Source: HGM11416 sp034104345 (GTDB lineage Bacteria; Bacillota; Clostridia; Christensenellales; Borkfalkiaceae). Taken from it: a stretch of DNA of 64,000 nt. The notes below the pieces were generated by a model that was not told where the DNA came from, made no database searches, and saw only the letters and a list, made by a program, of their open reading frames with translations. The stretch lies in contig JAXEDY010000029.1 of NCBI GenBank assembly GCA_034104345.1, forward strand, positions 62,001 through 126,000, in the 5' to 3' direction. The first letter of the stretch is position 1. Every line of letters starts with the position of its first letter. Both the position numbers and the translations under genes were made by a program. Of the stretch, positions 58,730 through 64,000 are shown in pieces.

Positions 58730-59527
58730 TTACTCCGATAAAATCATTTTATCGTTTGCCATTTCTTCTCCGGTAATGTTTTCAAACTTTTTCAAAAGGT
58801 CGGATATAGAAAGTTTTTTCTTTTCTTCGCCCGAAACGTCGAAGATTATTTTACCCGCATTCATCATGATAAGGCGATTGCCGTGGGTTATGGCGTCGTT
58901 CATGTTGTGGGTTATCATTATAGCGGTAAGTTTGTTTTTTTCGATGATTTCGTCGGTTAAAGCAAGCACTTTTTTAGCGGTTTTGGGGTCTAACGCGGCG
59001 GTATGTTCGTCTAAAAGCAGAAGTTTGGGTTTCGAAAGCGAAGCCATAAGCAAGGTTAACGCCTGCCTTTGTCCGCCCGAAAGGGTTTCTATTTTTTGTC
59101 CCGTTCTGTCTTCAAGGCCTAATTCCAAACCTTTTAAAATCTCTTTATATTCGTTAAGTTCGCCGCTTCTTATGCCCCACTTTAAGGTGCGTTTTTTGCC
59201 GCGCCTTGCCGCTAAGGCAAGGTTTTCTTCGATATTCATGTTAGCCGCTGTTCCCAGAAGCGGATCCTGAAAAACTCTGCTCATAAGTGCGGCGCGTTTA
59301 TATTCTTTAAGGCTTGTAATATCCTGCCCGTCTAAAATAATCTGCCCTTCGTCTACGGGAAAAACGCCCGAAATAACGTTAAGCATGGTAGATTTACCTG
59401 CGCCGTTGCCGCCGATAACCGTTACGAAATCGCCGTCGTCCAACGTTAAATTCAACCCGCAAAGCGCCCTTTTTTCGTTAACGGTGCCCTTATTAAAAGA
59501 TAGTTTAACGTTTTTAAGTTCAAGCAT
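58730..59527 (-). CDS. ABC transporter ATP-binding protein (TrpZ-like)
   Basis: A 265-residue nucleotide-binding subunit. Walker A GGNGAGKST (about 37-45), Q-loop FQDPLLGTAANMN, signature LSGGQRQALTLLMAS, Walker B KLLLLDEHTAALDP and the H-loop ITHNMNDAI. The LSGGQRQ together with the DEHTAALDPKTAKKV form places it with the ABC subfamily that serves YtfQ/TrpX-type importers. It overlaps the permease gene by 8 nt (shared ATG region), last gene of the operon. Confidence 0.93.
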   Translation of the reverse strand: MLELKNVKLSFNKGTVNEKRALCGLNLTLDDGDFVTVIGGNGAGKSTMLNVISGVFPVDEGQIILDGQDITSLKEYKRAALMSRVFQDPLLGTAANMNIEENLALAARRGKKRTLKWGIRSGELNEYKEILKGLELGLEDRTGQKIETLSGGQRQALTLLMASLSKPKLLLLDEHTAALDPKTAKKVLALTDEIIEKNKLTAIMITHNMNDAITHGNRLIMMNAGKIIFDVSGEEKKKLSISDLLKKFENITGEEMANDKMILSE

Positions 59528-60440
59528 GTTTCTTTCTCCCCGCTATTTTATTTTTAATCATCGGCACGCAAAGCGTAACGATTATTATAATAGAAGCGAT
59601 AAGCTTTAAGTCGTTCGTGTTCATACCGAGCCCTACCGCCACCGTAAAAATCAACCGATAAATAACGCTGCCCAGAACCACGCCCGAAAGTTTTGCCCAG
59701 AACGGAAATTTGTTGCCGATTATAAGTTCGCCTATAACGACCGAAGCAAGTCCGATGACTATCGTCCCGCTCGCCATGTTAACGTCGGCAGAATAGTTAT
59801 ATTGCGCTATCAGCGCACCCGATAAAGCCGCCAAGCCGTTGCTCATCATAAGCGCGATATATTTGGTACGATCGGTGTTTATACCCTGCGCTTTCGCCAT
59901 TTTTTCGTTGCAACCGGTCGCGCGCACGCCGCAACCGATTTCGGTGCCGAAAAACCAATACATTAAAGCGACAAGAAATACGATCGCTATACCCGAAGAT
60001 ATTACGGTAAGCAGGTTTTTATCGTCGATCGGGCTGAGCGAAAACAATTTTGCGAACATAGCGTTATACGTAACCGAATTGTGCGGAACCGAAACGTTTG
60101 GTTTTTCGCTTAAAATATGCAGGTTTATCGAATATAACGCCGACATCGTTAAAATTCCCGACAAAATTGCGGGAATTTTAAGTTTTGTGTTAAGCGTAGC
60201 CGTTATCGCGCCCGCAACCGCACCCGCAAGAAAAGCAAGCAACATTGCCACGAGTGCCGGAACGCCCGCCGCCATCGAAACGATTGCGACCGCCCCGCCC
60301 GTTGCAAGCGAGCCGTCGACGGTAAGGTCGGCAAAGTCGAGTATTTTATACGTAACGAAAACCCCAAGTGCAAGCACGCCCCACATAAGCCCTTGCGCAA
60401 TGCCGCCCGGCAACGAGCGGACTATATCCATAATATCCAT
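59520..60440 (-). CDS. ABC transporter permease (TrpY-like, BPD_transp_2 family)
   Basis: A 306-residue integral membrane permease with about eight helices, of the branched-chain-amino-acid/sugar permease family (PF02653), close to the TrpY-type subgroup: GVFVTYKILDFADLTVDGSL near residue 30, GATGCNEKMAKAQGI-type cytoplasmic loop (about 185-198, with the EAA-like contact), and GASVVIGELIIGN near 245. It passes substrate from the TrpX-like lipoprotein and is driven by the downstream ATPase. The N-terminal fold is unremarkable. AAAGG-rich sequence precedes the ATG. Confidence 0.92.
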   Translation of the reverse strand: MDIMDIVRSLPGGIAQGLMWGVLALGVFVTYKILDFADLTVDGSLATGGAVAIVSMAAGVPALVAMLLAFLAGAVAGAITATLNTKLKIPAILSGILTMSALYSINLHILSEKPNVSVPHNSVTYNAMFAKLFSLSPIDDKNLLTVISSGIAIVFLVALMYWFFGTEIGCGVRATGCNEKMAKAQGINTDRTKYIALMMSNGLAALSGALIAQYNYSADVNMASGTIVIGLASVVIGELIIGNKFPFWAKLSGVVLGSVIYRLIFTVAVGLGMNTNDLKLIASIIIIVTLCVPMIKNKIAGRKKHA

Positions 60441-60506
60441 TTTTTCCTTTTAAACTTTTATCGGTTTTTTGTTGTATTTATCTTTTTGGCTGCGTTTTAT
60501 GCCCGA

Positions 60507-61505
60507 TTATTTCGAATATTCTTCTTCAAGAGCGGCTATATCCGCCGAAGAAATTTTAAGCGCCGAATTTTTTGCAAGAAGCGCCTCCGCATTGGTTTCG
60601 TTTATATAGAACGTAGTTTTGCGATTATAATATTCGAAAGGCAAATCCTCGGGTTTTTTCTCGCCTGTTAAAATCTTTATTGCCATTTCGGCGGTTTGAA
60701 TACCGAGATTTTTATAATCGATACCCAAAGTGGCAAGCGCTTCGCCGTCTTCGCACATACCTTCTTCCCCCGCGATAACGGGTATACCTTTCGTCGTTAA
60801 AATATTACAGGCGAGCATTATATTTGCGGCAAAAAGGTTATCGGTGGGGATAAACACGGCATCGACGTCAGAACCTATGGTTTCGACTACCGTCTGAATA
60901 TCGCTTGTTGCGGTAGCAGTAAAAGTTTGCGTTTTAATGCCAAGTTTTTCGCATTGCGCTATCGCAAGTTCGGCTTGTTTTTGCGAGTTTTCTTCTCCGC
61001 CGCAATATAAAAGCCCTATTTTTTTGCAATCGGGAACAATTTTTGTTATAAGTGTAATTTGCTCGTCTATAGGTGCCATATCGCTTGTGCCTGTTACGTT
61101 TTTGCCCGAAACGTTGCCCACTACCGGATCGGTGACCGCCGTAAACAAAACGGGAATTTTCGTTGTCGCCGTAGAAAGCGCCCTTGCCGACGACGTGGCT
61201 ATACCTAAAAGCAAGTCGCAATTTTTAGCGACAAGGCTCGAAGCCATCGTTTTTTCGTTATTCGAATCTCCGTTGGCATTCTGAAGTTCGAATTTTACGG
61301 TTTTCCCGTTCGTTGAGGCCCATTCGTTAATCTTTTCGATAAATCCGTCGCGTGCGGCGTCGAGCGCCGTGTGAGTAGCTACCTGCAACACGCCTATTCT
61401 GTAATCGGCAGAATCGTTTGCACCACACCCGGCAACGCCTATCGACGCGCCGACCAACATTGCCGCGATTAAAGCCGCACATAAAAACCTTTTTAAACCT
61501 TTCAT
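60507..61505 (-). CDS. ABC transporter substrate-binding lipoprotein (TrpX-like)
   Basis: A 332-residue periplasmic-binding-type lipoprotein: signal peptide, lipobox VAGC with Cys27, then the ABC_sub_bind (PF04392) two-domain fold with IGVLQVATHTALDAARDGF, LLLGIATSSARALSTAT, PVLFTAVTDPVVGN, TGTSDMAPIDEQI, IGLLYCGGEENS, VDAVFIPTDNLF and PVIAGEEGMCEDGEALATLGIDY. This family includes TrpX, the receptor of tryptophan importers, as well as importers of other aromatics or purines. AAAGGAG lies 8 nt before the ATG. It heads the three-gene importer operon and is preceded by a 250-nt attenuator-type leader, which suggests amino-acid regulation. The Tyr/Phe codons in that leader point to an aromatic substrate. 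Confidence 0.92.
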   Translation of the reverse strand: MKGLKRFLCAALIAAMLVGASIGVAGCGANDSADYRIGVLQVATHTALDAARDGFIEKINEWASTNGKTVKFELQNANGDSNNEKTMASSLVAKNCDLLLGIATSSARALSTATTKIPVLFTAVTDPVVGNVSGKNVTGTSDMAPIDEQITLITKIVPDCKKIGLLYCGGEENSQKQAELAIAQCEKLGIKTQTFTATATSDIQTVVETIGSDVDAVFIPTDNLFAANIMLACNILTTKGIPVIAGEEGMCEDGEALATLGIDYKNLGIQTAEMAIKILTGEKKPEDLPFEYYNRKTTFYINETNAEALLAKNSALKISSADIAALEEEYSK

Positions 61506-61581
61506 AATTTACTCCTTTTGCGTTGACCGTTTTTTGCTGAATTTTCAGCCACGCGTCACGCATTTTAAAAATTTTTAAAAT

Positions 61582-61613
61582 AAAAAAAAGTCGTAGCCCT
61601 CAACTACGACTTT
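61582..61613 (-). terminator. Leader terminator (hairpin 3:4) of the ABC importer operon
   Basis: Minus-strand stem AAAGTCGTAG/CTACGACTTT (10 bp, loop TTGAGGG) followed by T8. It lies about 75 nt before the first structural gene, inside the transcript, so it is an attenuator. Confidence 0.9.
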
Positions 61614-61663
61614 AATGCAACTTAAAAATTGCAAAGCAAAAATTGTCGTAGTTAAATTAACTA
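61602..61663 (-). promoter_or_regulatory. Antiterminator (2:3) and protector (1:2) hairpins of the attenuator
   Basis: Minus-strand AACTACGAC (61645-61653) is perfectly complementary to GTCGTAGTT (61602-61610), the first arm of the terminator. The same region also forms the short hairpin TAGTT-AATTT-AACTA (61649-61663), which overlaps the last codons of the leader peptide. So pairings 1:2, 2:3 and 3:4 are mutually exclusive in the order used by trp and phe attenuators. Confidence 0.75.
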
Positions 61664-61716
61664 AGACTGCAATAAAAATAATAAAAATATACGTGAGCTT
61701 TGCAAGTGAATTTCAT
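61657..61716 (-). CDS. Putative leader peptide with Tyr-Phe-Tyr-Tyr-Phe-Tyr run
   Basis: A 19-residue open frame, MKFTCKAHVYFYYFYCSLS, on the leader RNA of the importer operon. Codons 10-15 are Tyr, Phe, Tyr, Tyr, Phe, Tyr. GGAAC lies about 5 nt before the ATG as a weak Shine-Dalgarno. The TAA stop is within hairpin 1:2 and a few nt before the antiterminator arm, so a ribosome stalled on the Tyr/Phe codons would block segment 1 and free segment 2 for antitermination. The stretch is AT-rich, so a chance origin of the codon run cannot be excluded. A second, overlapping frame (61661-61756) is noted under rejected items. Confidence 0.6.
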   Translation of the reverse strand: MKFTCKAHVYFYYFYCSLS

Positions 61717-61766
61717 TTTTCGTTCCGCGCCGCTTATTCAGCCGCACGCTCCTCATCAATGTTTTT

Positions 61767-61795
61767 ATGATACACGCAAAAAAATTTTTTGTCAA
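61767..61795 (-). promoter_or_regulatory. Promoter of the ABC importer operon
   Basis: -35 TTGACA (61790-61795), 17 nt, -10 TATCAT (61767-61772), start near 61760. The leader to the first structural gene is about 255 nt. Confidence 0.85.
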
Positions 61796-61823
61796 CGAAT
61801 TAGTTTGCTCCCCGAATTTTAAC

Positions 61824-61958
61824 TTATTCGAATTGTTTAAACGACGTATAAGTTGTTTTTATACCGCCTCCGACGTATTCTTCTGCGGTGAACGTTATCT
61901 TTGCAACGTTCTCATACACGCCCGCATCCGTCAGGGCGATTTCTTTTGCCCAATACAA
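61824..61958 (-). CDS. Possible 44-residue small protein or gene remnant
   Basis: Reading from TTG at 61958 gives a protein-like sequence (LYWAKEIALTDAGVYENVAK then ITFTAEEYVGGGIKTTYTSF) with codon choice like real genes. Stop codons close the frame 30 nt upstream, so there is no ATG start. No Shine-Dalgarno is present; two TGNTATAAT extended -10 boxes lie just upstream (about 61970-61995), which would give a short or absent leader. I do not recognise it. It could be a short leaderless gene or a leftover of a longer one. The importer promoter lies immediately downstream. Confidence 0.35.
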   Translation of the reverse strand: MYWAKEIALTDAGVYENVAKITFTAEEYVGGGIKTTYTSFKQFE

Positions 61959-62122
61959 AGCAATAATTATATTATAACACTATATTATAGCACAAAGTTT
62001 TTTTATTTTTAAAACTTTAATGCACCCGGTTGTGCGAAATGTTTTATTATACCAACAAACCCCCATTACGAAATGTAAACGATTAAACCCTAAATCTGAC
62101 GCCGAAGAAGTCCTTTGCAAAA

Positions 62123-62163
62123 AATAATACGAACTCCGATTTGTTTCCGGAGTTCGTATTATT
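62123..62163 (-). terminator. Terminator of the tRNA-Ala gene
   Basis: Perfect 13-bp stem AATACGAACTCCG/CGGAGTTCGTATT, followed on minus by ATTTTTTG. Confidence 0.9.
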
Positions 62164-62169
62164 TGCATA

Positions 62170-62245
62170 TGGTGGAGATAATGAGATTCGAACTCACGGC
62201 CTTCGCGTTGCGAACGCGACGCTCTACCAACTGAGCCATATCCCC
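62170..62245 (-). tRNA. tRNA-Ala (anticodon CGC)
   Basis: A 76-nt cloverleaf with encoded CCA. Acceptor GGGGATA/TATCTCC contains the G3-U70 pair that marks tRNA-Ala. Anticodon stem TCGCG/CGCGA, loop TTCGCAA, anticodon CGC reading GCG, a codon used heavily here. T arm GTGAG-TTCGAAT-CTCAT. Own promoter at 62259-62287. Confidence 0.95.
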
Positions 62246-62258
62246 ACGACCTTTAAAC

Positions 62259-62287
62259 ATTTTATCAAAGACTAAAGGTTTTGTCAA
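62259..62287 (-). promoter_or_regulatory. Promoter of tRNA-Ala
   Basis: -35 TTGACA (62282-62287), 17 nt, -10 TAAAAT (62259-62264). Confidence 0.85.
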
Positions 62288-62369
62288 CCGCTTTTTGTAT
62301 TTTACAAAAAATTGTGCGAAAATATTTTGCAAAATTTGTTTTAATTTATAATAAACCACCTATTTTTTT

Positions 62370-62398
62370 TTGACAAGCACGCCTTTTTGTGTTATGAT
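62370..62398 (+). promoter_or_regulatory. Promoter of tRNA-Ser
   Basis: -35 TTGACA (62370-62375), 17 nt, -10 TATGAT (62393-62398). Confidence 0.85.
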
Positions 62399-62438
62399 AA
62401 TAAGGCTAAAAGATAGTATTTTTATTTTTCGGAAACAC

Positions 62439-62529
62439 GGAGAAATACCCAAGAGGCCGAAGGGGCTCCCCTGCTAAGGGAGTAGTGCGGGTAACTGCAG
62501 CTCGAGTTCAAATCTCGATTTCTCCGCCA
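62439..62529 (+). tRNA. tRNA-Ser (anticodon GCU)
   Basis: A 91-nt type II tRNA with encoded CCA. Acceptor GGAGAAA/TTTCTCC, discriminator G, anticodon stem CTCCC/GGGAG with loop CTGCTAA (anticodon GCT), long variable arm GTGCGGGTAACTGCAGC, T arm CTCGAG-TTCAAAT-CTCGA. Followed by a terminator at 62534-62572. Confidence 0.95.
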
Positions 62530-62533
62530 TTAG

Positions 62534-62572
62534 AAACCTAATTTGAACACCTTTCAAGTTAGGTTTTTTTTG
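62534..62572 (+). terminator. Terminator of tRNA-Ser
   Basis: Stem AACCTAA-TTGAA/TTCAA-TTAGGTT with T8. Confidence 0.88.
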
Positions 62573-62583
62573 TTATATAGTCA

Positions 62584-62611
62584 TTGACTTTTGTAAATTT
62601 AATGATATTAT
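62584..62611 (+). promoter_or_regulatory. Promoter of the islet operon
   Basis: -35 TTGACT (62584-62589), 16 nt, -10 TATTAT (62606-62611). A consensus AAGGAGG Shine-Dalgarno (62620-62626) follows. Confidence 0.75.
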
Positions 62612-62630
62612 CCATGCATAAGGAGGTAAT

Positions 62631-63206
62631 ATGAATTTACAAAAAGCAAGCGATTACACAAAAAAATTATTTAATACTAACTGGGTAAAATGGGTACACG
62701 AAGGAACGAAACCTGCCGATACAAGTGCAGAGAAAAGTGCAAACGTTTTAATAGGTACACTTTCAAAACATTGTGCTATGTGTTTGAATCTAAACGGGTG
62801 TTGTTTTGTTGAAGAAAAATACCCACAAAAACCCTTACACCAAAACTGCCATTGTTTTTGCGTAGATATTCCATCAATAACGGCAAAAGCCGAATGTCCT
62901 ATAGAAAAAATCAGAGAGTATATCTTTTCAGATCTAAAAAGTAATGGCAAAAAAGAGTTGTTTGAAAGTTGGGGTTATAGTATAATAGACTCAGAAGAAC
63001 TAAAAAACGTAATCGAAAAACAAGCACGAATTTCTTATTCTGTTGGCGAATATGATTTAGGCAAACTTAATGAATATGGTCAGAGAATAAACGTTGTTAT
63101 TGAATTAAAACGAAAAAACAAAGAAGGTAGTATTACTTTTCGTTCAGGATGGATGGTATATCCAAATGGAAGAATTGTATTGATTACACCATACGGAGCG
63201 AAATAG
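62631..63206 (+). CDS. Toxin-like protein with phage-head-type Cys motif and DUF6883-like C-terminus
   Basis: A 191-residue protein in an AT-rich islet. The N-terminal half has a metal-knuckle pattern CAMCLNLNGCCF...PLHQNCHC like that near the end of phage minor-head (Mu gpF) proteins. The C-terminal half ends YDLGKLNEYGQRINVVIELK...FRSGWMVYPNGRIVLITPYG, which looks like the DUF6883 type of predicted polymorphic-toxin or phage-borne nuclease domain; this name is from memory of the motif only. Neither a catalytic residue set nor a secretion signal is clear. AAGGAGG 5 nt before the ATG. Followed with a 1-nt gap by two small, mutually homologous genes, as in toxin-immunity cassettes. Codon use (AGA, GGA, AAA, ATA) differs sharply from the rest of the window. 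Confidence 0.55.
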   Translation: MNLQKASDYTKKLFNTNWVKWVHEGTKPADTSAEKSANVLIGTLSKHCAMCLNLNGCCFVEEKYPQKPLHQNCHCFCVDIPSITAKAECPIEKIREYIFSDLKSNGKKELFESWGYSIIDSEELKNVIEKQARISYSVGEYDLGKLNEYGQRINVVIELKRKNKEGSITFRSGWMVYPNGRIVLITPYGAK

Positions 63207-63207
63207 T

Positions 63208-63429
63208 ATGAAATTATTAAATAGAGTGGAACTTATTGTTGATAAAAAAAGATATACAGACCAAGGAATAAAAAAAGGCGATAAAGGAATAGTTCTTGGA
63301 GAAGAACGAAACGGATATTGGCTTGTTATTTTTGATGGTGAAATATATCAAGATGAAGATGGGGTTTGGACGACTACGGAAATTGATGCTGCTGTTTTAG
63401 AAGAGGACGTAAAGGTGATACTAGAATAA
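63208..63429 (+). CDS. Immunity-like small protein 1 (DUF4926-like)
   Basis: A 73-residue acidic protein beginning MKLLNRVELIVDKKRYTDQG and continuing KKGDKGIV...GYWLVIFDG, a small beta-barrel/KOW-like pattern shared with DUF4926 immunity-type proteins. It starts 1 nt after the toxin-like gene, and its sequence aligns with the next gene over the first 45 residues. ATG has no strong Shine-Dalgarno, so translation may be coupled. Role as a cognate antidote is inferred from position and duplication. Confidence 0.55.
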   Translation: MKLLNRVELIVDKKRYTDQGIKKGDKGIVLGEERNGYWLVIFDGEIYQDEDGVWTTTEIDAAVLEEDVKVILE

Positions 63430-63435
63430 AATAAT

Positions 63436-63678
63436 ATGAAAGAATACGATAGAGTTGAACTTCTAGTAGAAAAAGAAAATTATGCAAATGAAGGCGTTCA
63501 CAAAGGAATGGATGGCTTGATTTGTGACCCAAGAAATATTCATGGTCAATGGCTTGTGTGCTTTGACCATGCAGACGAATTGCCAGAATATCCAATTATA
63601 GCAGTAAAAGAAGCCGATTTATATAACAAAAAACAACGATCATATATAATATATAATACAAAAAAATCCCCTTGTTGA
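63436..63678 (+). CDS. Immunity-like small protein 2 (DUF4926-like), paralogue of the preceding gene
   Basis: An 80-residue protein with the same pattern: MKEYDRVELLVEKENYANEG, HKGMDGLI, GQWLVCFDHADELPEYP. Similarity to the 73-residue neighbour is clear (RVEL-V-K--Y--G-KG--G----WLV-FD). The last 15 residues run into the following terminator sequence, so the C-terminus (YIIYNTKKSPC) may not be conserved. Second immunity gene or one diverged from the toxin's current form. Confidence 0.55.
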   Translation: MKEYDRVELLVEKENYANEGVHKGMDGLICDPRNIHGQWLVCFDHADELPEYPIIAVKEADLYNKKQRSYIIYNTKKSPC

Positions 63679-63697
63679 AAAGCAAAGGGATTTTTTA
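63661..63697 (+). terminator. Terminator of the islet operon
   Basis: Stem AAAAATCCC-TTG/CAA-GGGATTTTT with one mismatch, A run left and T run right. It overlaps the end of the last islet gene. Confidence 0.75.
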
Positions 63698-63761
63698 AGT
63701 TTTTAAATTTTATTCGTTTTCTAATTTCAAATTCAACGCTTTTATACGTTTTCAATTAAAG

Positions 63762-64000
63762 TTAAATATCACGGCGGTCGACAAGAGCGCGCGAAAGCGA
63801 ACTTACGTCGGCATATTCAAGGTCGGTGCCTACGGCGATTCCGTGCGCAATGCGCGTTACCTTTATGCCGAGCGGCTTTATAAGCGAAGCGATATACATA
63901 GCCGTCGCTTCGCCTTCTACGTCGGGATTGGTTGCCATTATAACTTCTTTAACGTTGCCGCCGTTTATGCGTTCTAACAGTTCTTTTATGCGAATGTCGT
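63762..64000 (-). CDS. recR: Recombination protein RecR (3' part)
   Basis: RecFOR-pathway protein that helps load RecA at gaps. The last 78 codons are present, the start lies beyond the window. The visible part is the end of the TOPRIM domain and the C-terminus: EVIMATNPDVEGEATAMYIA, KPLGIKVTRIAHGIAVGTDL and EYADVSSLSRALVDRRDI, all characteristic of RecR. The islet lies between tRNA-Ser and this gene. Confidence 0.93.
   Translation of the reverse strand, partial: DIRIKELLERINGGNVKEVIMATNPDVEGEATAMYIASLIKPLGIKVTRIAHGIAVGTDLEYADVSSLSRALVDRRDI

Noticed and set aside
61661..61756. Alternative 31-codon leader peptide (MRSVRLNKRR...FLLFLLQS) overlapping the Tyr/Phe leader frame
   Set aside because: Its ATG is only about 4 nt from the predicted transcription start and has no SD. 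The basic N-terminal half is not typical, and the Leu/Phe run comes from the same AT-rich stretch. It remains a possible competitor to the favoured frame.
61767..62012. 81-residue plus-strand frame opposite the 44-codon stretch
   Set aside because: It overlaps the importer promoter region, lacks an SD and has Phe/Cys-rich composition; the opposite strand reads more like protein.
62500..63760. tRNA-Ser 3' end as an attachment site of an integrated element
   Set aside because: No second copy of the tRNA 3' end (ATTTCTCCGCCA) was found on the right side of the islet, and there is no integrase gene.

Overview
The window reads as a chromosomal segment of an endospore-forming, Gram-positive-type bacterium of the Clostridia. 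The evidence is spoIVA and spmA/spmB, lipoboxed lipoproteins with no outer-membrane genes, HrcA-type (CIRCE) control of clpB, a lon-engB pair, and Bacillus/Clostridium-style gene orders (metG-tatD-rsmA and holB-ricT-trmN6-rsmI). I cannot name the species. Codon use is uniform (GCG, AAA, GAA, AAC, GGC rich) except for one AT-rich islet near the right end. There is no rRNA, CRISPR array or complete prophage. Two tRNA genes are present (Ala-CGC and Ser-GCU).

Layout, left to right. 1-10 kb: the C-terminally truncated miaB, a class A penicillin-binding protein, a broken XRE regulator facing a lipoprotein gene with two operator-like palindromes, the mtnN-lon-engB block, a 564-bp MITE-like element and a class I glutamine amidotransferase. 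10-20 kb: clpB with CIRCE, an intact XRE regulator, spoIVA, a TPP-riboswitch-controlled thiT, a second MITE-like element abutting thiT, a DUF1540 protein, rplI, a flippase-like membrane protein and a GmhB-like phosphatase. 20-31 kb: surface lipoproteins, a 956-residue membrane protein, a cytidylate-kinase-like protein, miaA, a degenerate cyclophilin lipoprotein, and a YdjG/YdjI-like membrane pair separated by a DUF1858 protein.

31-50 kb: rsmA, tatD and metG (with a possibly switching leader RNA), spmAB, a paralogue of the surface lipoprotein, a serpin lipoprotein, the holB-ricT-trmN6-rsmI block, an unknown membrane protein, a tandem repeat array, greA, a short alaS, cysS and serS. 50-62 kb: a lipase-like hydrolase, glpK, murG, a WYL regulator with an EEP phosphatase, an orphan structured leader in front of a glycolipid glycosyltransferase, and a three-gene TrpXYZ-type ABC importer. 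62-64 kb: two tRNAs, an AT-rich three-gene islet that looks like a toxin with two immunity-like paralogues, and the 3' part of recR.

The most interesting signal is in the leader of the ABC importer (61.58-61.80 kb). It has a good promoter, a 19-codon leader peptide carrying the run Tyr-Phe-Tyr-Tyr-Phe-Tyr, and three mutually exclusive hairpins (protector, antiterminator, intrinsic terminator). This is the layout of classical ribosome-mediated attenuation, and it suggests tyrosine/phenylalanine control of an importer family better known for tryptophan and T-box control. Other leads are the orphan leader RNA at 57.3 kb, the alternative hairpins ahead of metG, the two MITE-like elements sharing a paired core, a dispersed intergenic repeat family that often supplies terminators, and several SD-less starts lying only a few bases downstream of a -10 box.
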